A stretch of 64,000 nt of DNA, taken from positions 1,175,562 to 1,239,561 of the forward strand of contig CAUYUJ010012669.1 in the NCBI GenBank assembly GCA_963575745.1, written 5' to 3'. The stretch's first letter is position 1. The number at the start of each line of letters is the position of its first letter. The translations under genes and the position numbers were made by a program. This document shows, one piece after another, positions 32,201 through 43,578 of the stretch. Under the pieces are notes generated by a model that made no database searches, had not been told where the DNA came from, and saw nothing but the letters and a program-made list of their open reading frames with translations. Origin of the DNA: Prorocentrum cordatum (taxonomy: Eukaryota; Sar; Dinophyceae; Prorocentrales; Prorocentraceae).

Positions 32201-34270
32201 TTGCCTCGCTCCTCCCGTCTGCACAGCTGCCACCACAGCGGCCGCCCGAGTGAGTCCAATGATCGCTCAACTTGCGCCGCTCCCTCACAATCATACCACC
32301 GCCATGGAACTCGATAGAGATGAGGGTGGCCAGCCTGGGGACGGCCGGGTCGGACAAGCCGGCTCACGTCCTGCTCACCGCTGTTTTGAGCGACCTAGAG
32401 GCATATTTGCGGGCCTGTGACGGGCCGCTTGGCACAGTTTCACTGGGTCAGCTAGTGGGTGCCCCCGCGCCATGCCAGCGGCCTGCCACGTGTCTGAAGT
32501 GGACGCAGATCACGGCAACGACCCCGCGCGCGAGGCAGAGCCCTCCTGCCAGCCATGCACGTGCTTCCAGCAGGACCTCCGTCACTGAGGGGGGGGGGGC
32601 ACGAGTCCAACGAGCCAGCTCGCAGAGGAGATAGCCCAGTGCCCGCTCGCCAGGGCGTGGTTCCAGGCACTGCATGCAGGCGCTGGCATCGGCAACCGTT
32701 CATTACACTTCAGAGTGCGGCTCAGGATAGAGGCGAGTGGCCACTGACCCACAAAAGATGGGGCAGCAGGCACAATGTCCTGAACATCTTCGATGATGAG
32801 GAGGAAGAGCAAGGGGAATATGAAGAGAACGAGAAGAGGTAAGACATGTCAAGCGCACACGTGAAAAAGCGCAGCAGGCAGGTCTCGCTCCAGCGCCAGC
32901 AGCGCGGCCTTCGCTTCTCCTGCCGGCGGCGCTGTCCCCGAGCAGCACTGCACGGCTCCCGGGGCCGGGTCGGCGGAGGCGGACCCGCCGCCGCTCCACA
33001 TGCCGAAACCCTGCATGCCGCCACGCTGGTTCCGGGCAGGCTGCGCTGTCCGGCGGAAGGGGACGAGGAGGGGAGAAGCAGGCAGTCGACGACGAACGCC
33101 CAGGCGGGAGGCCAGGGCCGGCGGGGCGGGCGGGCAGGCAGAAGACGGGCCAGGCGGAGACAGCAAGCAGGGAGCAGGAGGAAAGGAAAGGGAGGGAAGC
33201 AACGAGCAGAGGACAAGGAGGAGGAGGAGGAGGAGGAGGAGGCACAGCGTCGGAATGGAGGAGGAGGAGGGGGAGGATAATGAGGATTGCCTGCTGGTGG
33301 CGGGGGCCCCCTCCGCTCGCACAAATTGGACAAAGGTGGCCAGCGTCGAGGAAACAAGGCAGACTTGGGACCCCGCTGGAGCCTCTCTTCCACAACCGAG
33401 ACGCTGGAACTACAAACAATTCTGGTCTGGAGCGAGATCGCTGCTCGCTAGGTCCTCCCAAGGTCGTTCCTACAGCGTTCCTCGCACACCCGGGAACAAC
33501 TGGAGGGCCAAGACGAGGGCTCATCTCTTATCGAGCGTTCCTTCTGGTCGCAGCTGGGCTTTTCTATTCGAGGGGTCATCGTAGATGGCTTCGGCTCTGG
33601 CCCTTGGCTCCCGAGACGACTCCGCGACCCCCCCGCTTGGCCCAAGGAGATCCATCATCGCAGACTGCTTCGGCGCTGGGCATGCCCACGCTGGGAACTC
33701 CTCGAGACCCGAGGCCGCCCCAGGTCGACGAGCGCGCTCCACTACTCGCGAAGTAACCACTCGCCAATGGCGTGGATCCCCCGCGGGGGGTCTACGACAA
33801 ATTACATCGAAGCAGACATGTGTTTTTCCCGTCATTTGCGAGCCGGCACTTTGCGAGTAACTAGTGGAGCGCGCTCGGCGGCCAGGGCACGGCTCCACTG
33901 GAAAGTTCTGGCCACGCGCGGGCAGCCTCGAGGCCGGCGGGTGCAAGAGCTTGCCAGGCGGCGGGGCCGAGGGCAAGGAACCCACGAGATACAGTAGGAA
34001 CGAGGGTATACTTAATGTCCAGAACCTGTTTTAAAATGATGGCCGCCCCTTCCCCCCCCCCCGATCCCGAGTGTCATTACTACGCCGCCGGATAAGTATT
34101 GCCTTAAATGTCCCCCTGGAAAGATATTCGACGGAGAGCGAACATACGTGTGTAGTGTAAACATATACACGCACGCGCATGCATTGAATAAGGCATTCGA
34201 ACTTCTTGGCGCAAAGTATAAGCTGCTCCGGTCGCCGAATAAGTAGTTCTCGTCCTACTGGAACAGTGTA
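29281..34270. other. GC-rich region without recognised genes
   Basis: Long open frames occur on both strands, the largest on minus at 31465-29843 (540 aa, Ala/Arg/Pro/Ser-rich). Several overlap in opposite frames, as expected where GC content removes stop codons. I recognise no domain. The region also contains GGA runs (29620-29730, 33210-33275) and one copy of MITE family B (33730). Confidence 0.5.
33730..33876 (+). mobile_element. MITE-like element family B, copy 1
   Basis: 147 bp. Left end GAGCGCGCTCCACTAC; reverse complement of right end GAGCGCGCTCCACTAG, with a further CTCGC.AAGT match a few bases inside. Interior TTACATCGAAGCAGACATGT is shared with the copy at 41667. No coding capacity. 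No clear target-site duplication. Confidence 0.8.
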
Positions 34271-34274
34271 CGTC

Positions 34275-37200
34275 CGTACGCTTCCCACACAGCATGGGCC
34301 ATGGCGGCCGCGTGCTCGGCTGCCTTGCCCCTCGCGCAGTGTGACGTTTCCCGCGCAGTGTGCCAGGGCCGCCGCGCGCGGCGGCCCTCGCCCTTCGCGC
34401 ACGGTGTGTTGTCCCGCACAGAATGGACCAAGGCCGCCGCGCGCGCGGCGGCCTTGTCCTCGCGCACTGCGCGTTTTCCCGCACAGAATGGGCCAAGGCC
34501 GCCCGCTCGCGCCCCTCCCGCGCTGTGCAACTTCCCACGCAGAATGGTCCAAGGCCGCCGCGCGCGGCGGCCCGGGCCCTTCGCACATTTTTTTCCATGC
34601 TAGATGCGCGTGGGCCGCGCGCGCGGCGGCCCATGGCCCTTCGCGCATTGTGTTTTCCGACGCATGATTCGCGTGGGCCGCCGCGCGCGCGGCGGCCAAT
34701 GGCCCCTCGCGCAGCGCGCCTGTCCATGCGGGGTGCGCGTGGGCCCCCTGCGCCGCGGCCCAAACCCCTAGCGCGCGGTGTTTTCCATGCCAGATGCGCG
34801 AGGGCCGCCGCGAGCGCGGCTGCCTATTGCCGTTTACGCGTTGTGCTTTTCAATGCGAGATGCGCGCGGGCGCCCGCGCGCGCGGCGGCCCTGGCCCCTC
34901 GCGCGAAGTGCTTGTTACATACAAGATGCGCGCGGGCCGCCGCGAGCGCGGCGGCCCCAACCCCTCGCGCATAGTGTTTTCCACGCAGGATGCGCGTGGT
35001 CCGTCGCGCGCGCGCGCGGTGGCCCATCGCCTCTCGCGCGTTGTGTTTTTTCCATGCGAGATGCGCGTGGGCCGCCGCGCGCGCGGCGGCCCTGGCCCCA
35101 TCGCGATGTGTTTTTGCACGCAAGATGCGCGTGGGCCGCTGCGCGCGCGGCGACCCGCAGCCTTTCGCGCATGGCTTTTCCATGCGAGATGCGCGTGGAC
35201 CGCCGCGCGCGCGGCGGCCCTGGCCCCTCGCGCATTGTGTTTTTGTCCATGCAAGGTGCGCGTTGGCCGCCGCGCGCGCGGAGGTCCATGGCCCCTCGCG
35301 AGCTGCGTCCTTCTATGCAAGATGCGCGCGGGCCCTCGTGCATTGTTCCCATTCAATTTGCGCGTGAGCCGCTGCGCGCGAGGCGGCCCATTGCCAGCCC
35401 CCGCTTGATTTTCAATGCACGATGCGCGTGGGTCGCCGCGCGCGCGCGGCGGCCCATGGCCCCTCGCGCATCGTGTTTTGTCATGCAAGATGCGCGCGGG
35501 CTCTCGCGCGTTGTTGTTTCCACGCAAGATGCGCGCGAGCCGCCGCGCGCGCGGCGGCACATGACCGTTCGCGCGTTGTGTTGTTCCCAGCGAGATGCGC
35601 GTGGGCCGCCGCGCGCGCGCCGCGGCCCGCGGCCTCTCGCGCGTTGTTGCCCCCCCCCAAAAAAAATAACATGCGCCGCCGCGCGCGCGGCGGCCCATAG
35701 TCGTTCGCGCATTGTGGTATTCCATGCAAGATGCGCGTGGGCCGCTGCGCGCGCGGCGGCCCATGGCCTTTCGCGCATCGATTTGTCCATGCAAGATGCG
35801 CGTGGACCGCCGCGCACGCGGCGGCCCATGGCCCCTGGCGCATTGTGTTTTTTCCACACAAGATGCGCGTGGGCCGCCGCGAGCGCGACGGCCCATTGCC
35901 CCTCGCGCGTGGTGTTTTCTTGGTACAAGATGCGCGTGGGCGCGCGCGCACGGCCCTGGCCCTTCGCCCATGACGCTTGTCCATGCAGGATGCGGCTGGG
36001 CCGCCGCGCGCGCGGCGGCCCATGAACCCTCGCGCAATGTGTTTCCCCATGCAGGATGCAGGTGGGCCCCAGCGCGCGCGGCGGCCCATGGACCCTCGAG
36101 CAATGTGTCTTTCCATGCACGATACGCGTGGCCCGCCACGCGCGCGGCGGCCAATATCCATTCGCACACTGTGCCGCTCCGTACAAGACGCGCGCGGGCT
36201 GCCGCGCGGTTTGCGGCCCATTGCCCCTCGCGGGTTGTTTTATCGATGCCCATCGGGTATTTCCATGCCGGACGTGCGCGGGCCGCAGCACACGCGGCGG
36301 CCAATGGCCCCTCGCGCATCGTGTGTTTTCCCATGCAAGATGCGCGTGGGCCGCGGCGCGCGCGACGGCCCATTGCCCCTCGCGCGTGGTGTTATTTCTC
36401 TACCAGATGCGCGTGGGCCGCCGCGGCGCGCGGCAGCCCATGGCCCCTCGCATTGTCTTTTTCTATGCAAGATGCGCGCGGGCCGCCGCGCGCGCGATGG
36501 CCCTGGCCCCCCGCGAAGTGTGTTTTCCATGCAGGATGCGCGTGGGCCGCCGCGCGCGCAGCGGCCCTGTGCCACTCGCGCATGGTGTTTTGCCCATACA
36601 AAGTGCGCGTGGATCGCTCGCGCGGCGGCCCATGACCCCTCGCGAATTGTGCGCTTCCGCGCAAGATGCGCGCGGGCCGCCGCACGCGCGGCGGCCCTGG
36701 CACCTCGCGCGCTGAGTTCTTCTGCGCAGGATGCGCGGGTGCCGCCGTGAGCGGCCACCCATTGCCCTTCGAGTTGCGTTGTGTTGTCTCATACAAGATG
36801 CGCGTAGGCCGCCGCGCGTGCGGCGGCCCATGGCTCCTCGCACACAGTGTTCTTTTGTCGCACGAGATGTGCGTGGGCCGCCGCGTGCGCGGCGGCCCTG
36901 GCCCCTCGCGCATGGTACTTTTTTTCCCACGCAGGAAGCGCGTGGGCCACCGCGCGCGCGGCGGCCCGTGCCCTCTCGCACATTGTACTTTTCCGGACAG
37001 GATGCGCTCTGGCACGTTCTGTTGATGCATACAAGATGCGCGTGGGCCGCCACGCGCGAGGCGGCCTTGGCCCCTCGCGCATTGCGTTTATTTCCATGCT
37101 AGATGCGCGTGGGCTGCCGCGCGCGCGCGGCAGTCCATGGCCCCTCACGCATGGCGATGTTCCGCGCAAGGCGCGGGTGGGCCGCCGCGCGCGCAGCGGC

Positions 37201-38025
37201 CCATGGCCCCACGCGCGTTGCTTGTCCATGCAGGACGCGCGTGGGCCGCCGCGCGCGCGGCGACCCTTGGCGCCTCGCGCATAATGGTTTCTCCGCACAA
37301 GGTGCGCATGGGCCGCCACGCGCGCGGCGCCCACGGCCCCTCGCGCATGTTTTATATATATCATTCAAGACGCGCGTGGGCCGCCGCTCGCGCACGGCGG
37401 ACCACAGACCCTCGCGCATTGTGTGTTTTCACGCCGGACACGCGCGGGCCGACCCATGCGCAGCGGCCCGTGGCCCCTCGCGCATGGTTTTTGTTTTCCG
37501 TGCAGGGCGCGCGCGGGCCGTCGCGCGCGCGCGGCGGCCCCGGCCCATCTCGCGGTGTTTTTTCTATATAAGATGCGCATGGGCCGCCGCGCGCGCAGCG
37601 GCCCATGCCCCCTCGCGCATTGGGTTGTTCCATGCAAGACGCGCGCGGGCCGCCGCGCGCGCGGCGGCCCCTGCCCCCTCGCGCATTGTGTTGTTCCATG
37701 CAAGACGCGCGCGGGCCGCCGCGCGCGCGGCGGCCATGGCCCCTCGCGCAGCGTGCCTTTTTATACTTCTTATTATGTCCATACAAGGTGCGCGTAGGCC
37801 GCAGCGCTTGCGCGACGGCCCATTGCCATGCGCGCATTTCTGTTCAATGCAAGATGCGCGTGGGCCGCCGCGCGCGCGGCGGCTCATGTCCCTCGCGCCC
37901 TCGCGCAATCAGTTTACCCATGCCAGATGCGCGTGGGCCGCGGCTCGCGCGGCGGCTCCGGCGACTCGCGCACGGTGTTGTTTCCCACGCAAGATGCGCG
38001 TGGGCTGCCGCGCGCGCGGCGGCCC
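34275..38025 (+). repeat. GC-palindrome satellite, ~60-68 bp unit, about 55-60 units
   Basis: Each unit reads roughly ATGCGCGTGG, then a GGCCGCCGCGCGCGCGGCGG-type palindrome (about 24 bp, self-complementary), then CCATGGCCCCTCGCGCA, then a T-rich GTGTTTTT, then CCATGCAAG. Unit length at 37631-37697 is 66 bp. Most units keep the palindrome intact even where the T-rich part varies. Frames are open in several readings on both strands for up to 500 codons; I treat these as artefact. The 34.0-34.27 kb flank has no feature. Confidence 0.95.
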
Positions 38026-38945
38026 TCTATCGGAAAGTCGCCATGCTGGCTTGCGAACTCAAGAGAACCCGCAGCAGTTGCCGATTTGCGTTCCAACTTA
38101 ACATGCTGTCTTCACGTTTTCGTCGATGGCGCAGCCTACAATGCGCCGACGCGCCCGCGCGCGCGCGGCGTGAACCGGCAGCCGTTGCCGATTGGATTTC
38201 CCATTTTCACATGCGGTCCTGGCGTTCTGGTTTCGTCCAAGGGTGCAACCTGCAATGCGCCGACGCGCGCGTTCACACGGTGGTTTCTGTCTCGTCCGCA
38301 TAGGAAAATCGCCTTGCTGGCCTGGGAACTAACGTGAACCCTTAGCGCTTTCCGATTGGACTTCCAATTTCACATGCGGTCTGTACGCCTTCGTCTATTG
38401 GTGCAGCCCACTATGCGCCGACACGCGCGCGTCGCGTTTTCTGTATTGTCAGCAATAGGGATGTCGCCATGCTGGCCCGGGACCTGACGTGACCCTGAGC
38501 GCTTGCTGATTGGAGTTCCAAGCTCAATCTGCGGTCTTTACGTTTTCGTATGTGGGTGCAGCCTACAGTGCGCCGACGCGCGCGAGCGCGCGTGACGGTT
38601 TCTGTGCTGCCCGCAATAGGAAAGTCGGCATGCTGGTCTAGGAATTGGAAGTGAACCCTTAGCGATCGCCGGTGGGATTTCCCACGAACATGCGGTCTTT
38701 ACGTTTGCGTCCATTGGTGCAGCCCACAATGCGCCGACGCGCGCGTTCGCGTGGCAGTTTTTGTTTCGTCCGCGATGAGAATGTCACCGCCGAACTGAAG
38801 CGAGCCTTTTTCCTAGCGGTTGCCGATTTGGTTTCCAAGTTGGAATGCGGTCGTTACGTTTTCGTTTTTCGGTGCAGCCTACAATGTGCCGACGCGCGCG
38901 TGTAGCGGTTTTTGTCTTGTTCGCGATGGGAAAGTCGCCGTGCGT
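38026..38945 (+). repeat. ~157-bp satellite, about six units
   Basis: RTGCGCCGACGCGCG anchors at about 38141, 38255, 38413, 38569, 38729 and 38884. Most spacings are 155-160 bp; the second unit is shortened to 114 bp. Shared blocks include GGAAAGTCGCCATGCTGG, TGAACCCTTAGCG and ACATGCGGTCTTTACG. It directly follows the GC-palindrome satellite. Confidence 0.88.
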
Positions 38946-39111
38946 GGGTCACTGCACTCTGGGCGTCCCCCTTTTGGATGCACAGAGTACGCTCACCAAA
39001 ATGCACTCTGGCGACTGCACCCTGGTGAGGCGATGGGGCTGAGAGTGCACTCGTGGTGAATGCGCGCGCCGAATGTCGGTGCTGAATGTCGGCGCCGGGT
39101 GCGGCTGCCGA

Positions 39112-39285
39112 GTTGAAGGGGCCCCAGAACACACAAATAAATAGACACAAATAACCAGATTCCCCATATTTTCCCATATTTTCTGGGTTTTTGTCTTCCC
39201 CCCACTTCCCATATTTTCCCGTATTTTCTGGGAAATCGAAGATTAATCGTGTCTGTGTGCTTCTTTCCCTCCTGACGAGTGTCGG
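39112..39285 (+). repeat. Dispersed repeat family E, copy 1
   Basis: About 174 bp matching 41253-41432: GAAGGGGCCC, then an ACACA..TAGA segment, a GATTCCCCA..TTTTC block, CACTTCCCATATTT, and GTGTC.GTGTGCTTC. It is flanked by GAATGTCGGTGC units on the left and GAGTGTCGGTGCC units on the right, so it appears inserted in a small minisatellite (39065-39110 and 39275-39360). Confidence 0.7.
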
Positions 39286-39359
39286 TGCCGAGCGTCGGTG
39301 CCAAGTGTCGGCGTCGGTCGTCGTGGACGCGCCGAGTGTCGGCCCCGGTCGTCGTTGAC

Positions 39360-41250
39360 GCGGGGGGCCTCTGAAGACCTGCCCCCCGCGCGAACCCCAC
39401 GCAGGAATCTGCCCCTGGACGCGGAGTGCCAGGGCGGTCGCGGGGACGTCACCAGCGGTCCGGTTTGCCCCGCCTTCCTTATGTTTTCTATATGCGCACC
39501 ACAGCGCCGCGAACAATTATTTGTTTCACTGTCCCCCCCAGACTCAAACACTATGATGAGGAGGACGAGGTTCAACCAAACCGAGCTGCTGCAATTCGGG
39601 CTGAGGCACGGAAGGAAGCCCAACGGGGTGCAGAAATCACAGGTTGCAAGCGACCCCTGGTCTGGTCCTCACAGAATGCCTAGCCTCAACAGGAGGACGA
39701 CGACGAGGAGCAGGAAGCAGCAGCAGGAAGCGTCGAAGACAAGCATGCGCGCACAATCTGCACGCAAGGGCTGCGGCTCGGGTCGGAAGCGCGCCTTGCC
39801 CCACGCGGCTGCGACCAGGGCGCTGACGACCTCCCGCACCTGGACCCGGGCTCCACCGCCCGCAGTTGCGCGTGGAAGCGCGCGCTCGGAGCCCGAATGC
39901 GGCCCCTGCTCATATAACCCCTTTTTTCGTCCACCTCTTCGTCCCTGATCTCCTCCCGAGTCGCCTGATTCCGCGCATCGCGCCCCGCGCTGCCCGGCGC
40001 ACCATCAGCTTCGCGCCCTCGCGCCGCCCCCATCGGTCGAGGGCAACCGCTCTGGCCCCGACCGCGCTCTCGTCCACCTCGTCGTCCTTGTCCTTCCCCG
40101 AGGGGGAACGTCAGGGATGCACCGGCTCAGGGGGGAGAGGCACATCGACTCGGAATCGGCGATGCATCGCCGATAAGATCGGCGACAAGCTCCCGATGGC
40201 GGATCCTCACGCACCTGGGCGAGGTGGGCCACGAGGCCGCCAATCGGCGATCCATGGGCGGTTGGGGTCGATGCATCCCCCCCCGAACCCCTCCTCCCCT
40301 GACGTTGCCCCTGATCCTCTGCCTCCTTCTCTTGGAGGCCTGGAAATGGGCACCAGCACCAACACACGGTGGAGGCACACCGCCGATATTGGTGTTGGTG
40401 TCAACCCCTAGGAAGGCGATACTCCACTCTCTTCTGCTACAGTAGACACATCAGGTGACATCCCGCTAAAAGGAATGTTGGGGCACATTCGTGGTCGATC
40501 TTTGAGGGTCCAAAGTCCAAAGGTGCCCCAGAGCTTCTCTGGGTCCCTGGAGCCATCCTGGAAAAAGAAACTTCAGTGTGGCACCGTCTGGCAGGCCGAA
40601 TTCCTGTTCGATGTGCCTACTATACTCCGCTCGCCTCTGTCCCTCTCGAAAGCCTCTTGGAGACAGAATCCTTTAACACAGTCTGCAGGCCCTGTTGGAC
40701 CCGTTCGAGCGGTCTTTGCGGTCTCTTCTGGCCAGCTTGTGGCTTTCTTTGGCCACGTTGGTCTGTCTTGGCGGCCTCTTGGCATCCTCTGGGTGGTCCT
40801 GGAGGCCCCTGGTAAAATGGAAAATCGCTCGGAACGTTGAAAAAGGCCCGCTGGCCCCAAGGACTAAAGTCTGGTGCGGGGGGGGGGGATGAAAAATCGG
40901 GTGGGGGGGGGGCGGTCCTAGGCCTTGTCTCATTTGCTTCCGAGCCTCGCAGCAAGCTGCCCACGACCCACTCCCCGCCCTCGTATCCACAGGTAAGGGG
41001 GCTATGATGTGTGTACCCCCTTCTCATACACAACTGGTAGTGTGTTGTTGTCTCTCTCTCTCTCTCTCTATATATATATACCTCTCTCTGTGTTCCCTGA
41101 GGACTGTCCTCTTGAAGTGAAGGATCTCCTTCGAGAGCATCGCTCAACCACGCTGCAAACGCCAAGAGGTTCGGAATGCTCTGCAACACGATGGAAGGGC
41201 CTGCCTCTAGTCCGCACACCACACGGAGCGGTCAAGATGCCCGACGCCAA
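39360..41250. other. Unassigned spacer
   Basis: Open frames up to 216 aa on plus and 200 aa on minus but no recognisable domain. Contains C/G homopolymer runs near 40880-40915 and a CT run at 41050-41070. Confidence 0.4.
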
Positions 41251-41252
41251 GA

Positions 41253-41432
41253 CTGAAGGGGCCCGGGGACGCACACATAGATATACACACGCCTGACAGG
41301 ATTCCCCACGTCTTCCCCGTACTCTCTGGGCTATTGACTCCCATCCCACTTCCCATATTTCCCCGTATCCCCCGGGGAGTCGACGCTTCATTGTGTCCGT
41401 GTGCTTCGTTCCCTCCCGAAAGACCGTCGGAA
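41253..41432 (+). repeat. Dispersed repeat family E, copy 2
   Basis: Second copy of the 39112 sequence, more GC-rich and more diverged. Confidence 0.7.
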
Positions 41433-41666
41433 GGCCGCGCCTCTGCCGGGCGGCGAGCCCTCCTGCCTGCGGGACGACGGCGCCCCACGACCGGCGGCAG
41501 GGCGCCCGCTCGCAACGCTCTCTCCGAGGGCAGGCCCCCCTGCGAGCCCCGCGGGGCCGTCCGACCGCCCTGCTCGGTCGCGCACCCTGCACGCCGCCCC
41601 AGGGCCTCCCGCGAGGGCGTCGCCCCTCCCCCCCCCCCCCCCCCCCCTCCCGGACCTTCCATCGAC

Positions 41667-41808
41667 GAGCGCGTTCCACGACTCGCAAAGTGGCTACTCT
41701 CAAATGGCCTGGATCCCCGGCGGAGGATCTACGATAAATTACATCGAAGCAAACATGTGTTTTTAGGACGTCTGCGAGCAGGCGCTTTGCGATTGGTGGA
41801 ACGCGCTC
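41667..41808 (+). mobile_element. MITE-like element family B, copy 2
   Basis: 142 bp. Left end GAGCGCGTTCCACGACTCGC; reverse complement of right end GAGCGCGTTCCACCAATCGC, then AAAG in both. The interior keeps AAATTACATCGAAGCAAACA. The ends of this copy differ from copy 1 at the same position (GTTCC for GCTCC) on both sides, which argues that the inverted repeats have been kept matched. Confidence 0.8.
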
Positions 41809-41874
41809 CGTGATTCCAGAGTGCTGAAACAACCGGCCCTCCCGACTGGACACGCCTGCCGGGGCTGCGTGCAC

Positions 41875-42010
41875 GTCGTTCCTTTCTGATCGTGCGCGTT
41901 TCTGATTGTGCTCGTTTCTACTTGTTCCTGGCCGCCTAGTGGCCAGGAAGAGGCCCAGGATAAAACCATTAGACATGAAAGGATCTTGGACCCCAAAAAA
42001 TCAAAGAACT
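41875..42010 (+). repeat. Dispersed repeat family D, copy 2
   Basis: Counterpart of 29116-29250. Contains a CCTGGCC..GGCCAGG inverted pair near 41925. A partial echo of its right side (TTCGAAGAATTAGACATGAG) lies at about 42190, beyond a GGA array. Confidence 0.7.
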
Positions 42011-42061
42011 CGCGAAGCATTCGACATCAACAACGTGAACATTCTGCAAACGAGCCGCCCA

Positions 42062-42174
42062 GAAGGAGGAGGAGGAGGAGGAGGAGGAGGAGGAGGAGGA
42101 CGGGGAGGAGGAGGGAGGAGGAGGAGGAGGATGAGGAGGAGGAGGGAGGAGGAAGAGGAGGAGGAGGAGGAGCA
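42062..42174 (+). repeat. GGA trinucleotide array
   Basis: GGAGGAGGA with minor interruptions, about 110 bp. Confidence 0.92.
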
Positions 42175-42339
42175 ATGAATTAGGAACCTTCGAAGAATTA
42201 GACATGAGCAATGTGTAAGGCCTCGGCCCAGCATTGGATCGACACGTCCTGGCGGCTCCGCAGCCCTGCCCGCCAGCGGGGCCCCCTCCCGGCCAGCGAC
42301 CCGGGCCGAGCCCGACCGGGGCGACGCGGAGTGCCCCAC

Positions 42340-43190
42340 CACCCCTGCTCCTCCTCCTCCTCCTCCTCCTCCTCTCCTCCTCCTCCTCCTCCTCCTCCTC
42401 CTGCGCCTCCTCCTCCTCTCCCTCATCCTCCCTCTCCTCCTCCTCCGTCCTCCTCCTCCTCCTCCTCCTCCTCCTCCTCCTCCTCCTCCTCCTCCGTCCT
42501 CCTCCCTCCTCCTCCATCCTCCTCCTCCTCCTCCTCCTCCTCCTCCTCCTCCTCCTCCTCCTCCTCCTCCTCCTCCTCCTCCTCCTCCTCCTCCTCCTCC
42601 TCCTCCTCCTCCTCCTCCTCCTCCTCCTCCTCCTCTCCTCCCCTCCTCCTCCTCCTCCTCCTCCTCCTCCTCCTCCTCCTCCTCCCTCCTCCTCTCCTCC
42701 TTCCTCCTCCTCCTCCTCCTCCTCCTCCTCCTCCTCCCCTCCTCCTCCTCCTCCTCCTCCTCCTCCTCCTCCTCCTCCTCCTCCTCCTCCTCCTCCGCCT
42801 CCTCCTCCTCCTCCCCTCCTCTCCTCCTCCGCCTCCTCCTCCTCCTCCCCTCCTCCTCCTCTCCTCCCTCCTCCCCCTCCTCCTCCTCCTCCTCCTCCTC
42901 CTCCTCCTCCTCCCTCCTCCTCCTACCTCCTCCTCCTCCCCTCCTCCTCCTCCTCCTCCTCCCTCCTCCGCCTCCTCCTCCTCCTCCTCCTCCTCCTCCT
43001 CCTCCTCCTCCTCCTCCTCCTCCTCCTCCTCCTCCTCCTCCTCCTCCTCCTCCGCCTCCGCCTCCGCCTCCGCCTCCTCCTCCTCCCCTCCTCCTCCTCC
43101 TCCTCCTCCTCCTCCTCCTCCTCCTCCTCCTCCTCCTCCTCCTCCTCCTCCTCCTCCTCCTCCTCCTCCCCCTCCCCCCCCCCAACGGCT
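42340..43190 (+). repeat. Large CTC trinucleotide array (~850 bp)
   Basis: Nearly pure CCT/CTC repeat for more than 800 bp, with occasional one-base losses that shift the phase and short GCCTCC variants (43050-43075). It ends a few bases before MITE family A copy 2. Poly-Pro, poly-Leu, poly-Ser, poly-Glu and poly-Arg frames of up to 390 aa are artefacts. Confidence 0.97.
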
Positions 43191-43194
43191 AAAG

Positions 43195-43357
43195 TTCAGT
43201 CGGGCACGTCCCCCCCTACAGGCGCATTTTGGACGAAACATGAAAAATACCCCAAACATTCACCCAAACGGTCAGCAAATACTGAAAAAAAGCGTCCCCT
43301 GACTATTTTTTGACTATTTGGGAATATTCCTCCTGCAGAGAGACAGGCCCGACTTAA
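43195..43357 (+). mobile_element. MITE-like element family A, copy 2
   Basis: 163 bp. Left end TTCAGTCGGGCACGTCCCCC; reverse complement of right end TTAAGTCGGGCCTGTCTCTC. The interior includes TTTTGGACGAAA and GCGTCCCCTGACTATTTTTT, shared with copies 1 and 3. Confidence 0.8.
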
Positions 43358-43490
43358 GGCTACAGGTCATCCGCACGGGGTCCGAGAGGATGGGGTCGGA
43401 GGGCCGCGCCGCATCGCCAGCGCATCGCCGACGCATCGGCGACGTCGGCGACGCATCGGCGCCGTGGGCGTGAGAACATCGGGCCCCAAT

Positions 43491-43578
43491 CGCTCCTCCT
43501 CCTCCTCCTCCTCCTCCTCCTCCTCCTCCTCCTCCTCCTCCTCCTCCTCCTCCTCCTCCTCCTCCTCCTCCTCTTCCT
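43491..43578 (+). repeat. CTC trinucleotide array
   Basis: About 29 CTC units. Confidence 0.92.

Noticed and set aside
34850-36373. 507-aa Ala/Arg-rich minus-strand protein
   Set aside because: Lies wholly in the GC-palindrome satellite, and opposite-strand frames of similar length overlap it.
34275-38025. CRISPR-like array (regular palindromic repeats with spacers)
   Set aside because: The intervening segments are themselves homologous from unit to unit rather than unique spacers, unit length varies, and there are no cas genes. It is a eukaryotic satellite.
42001-43313. 360-390 aa Pro/Leu/Ser or Gly/Glu/Arg proteins
   Set aside because: Pure products of the CTC array.
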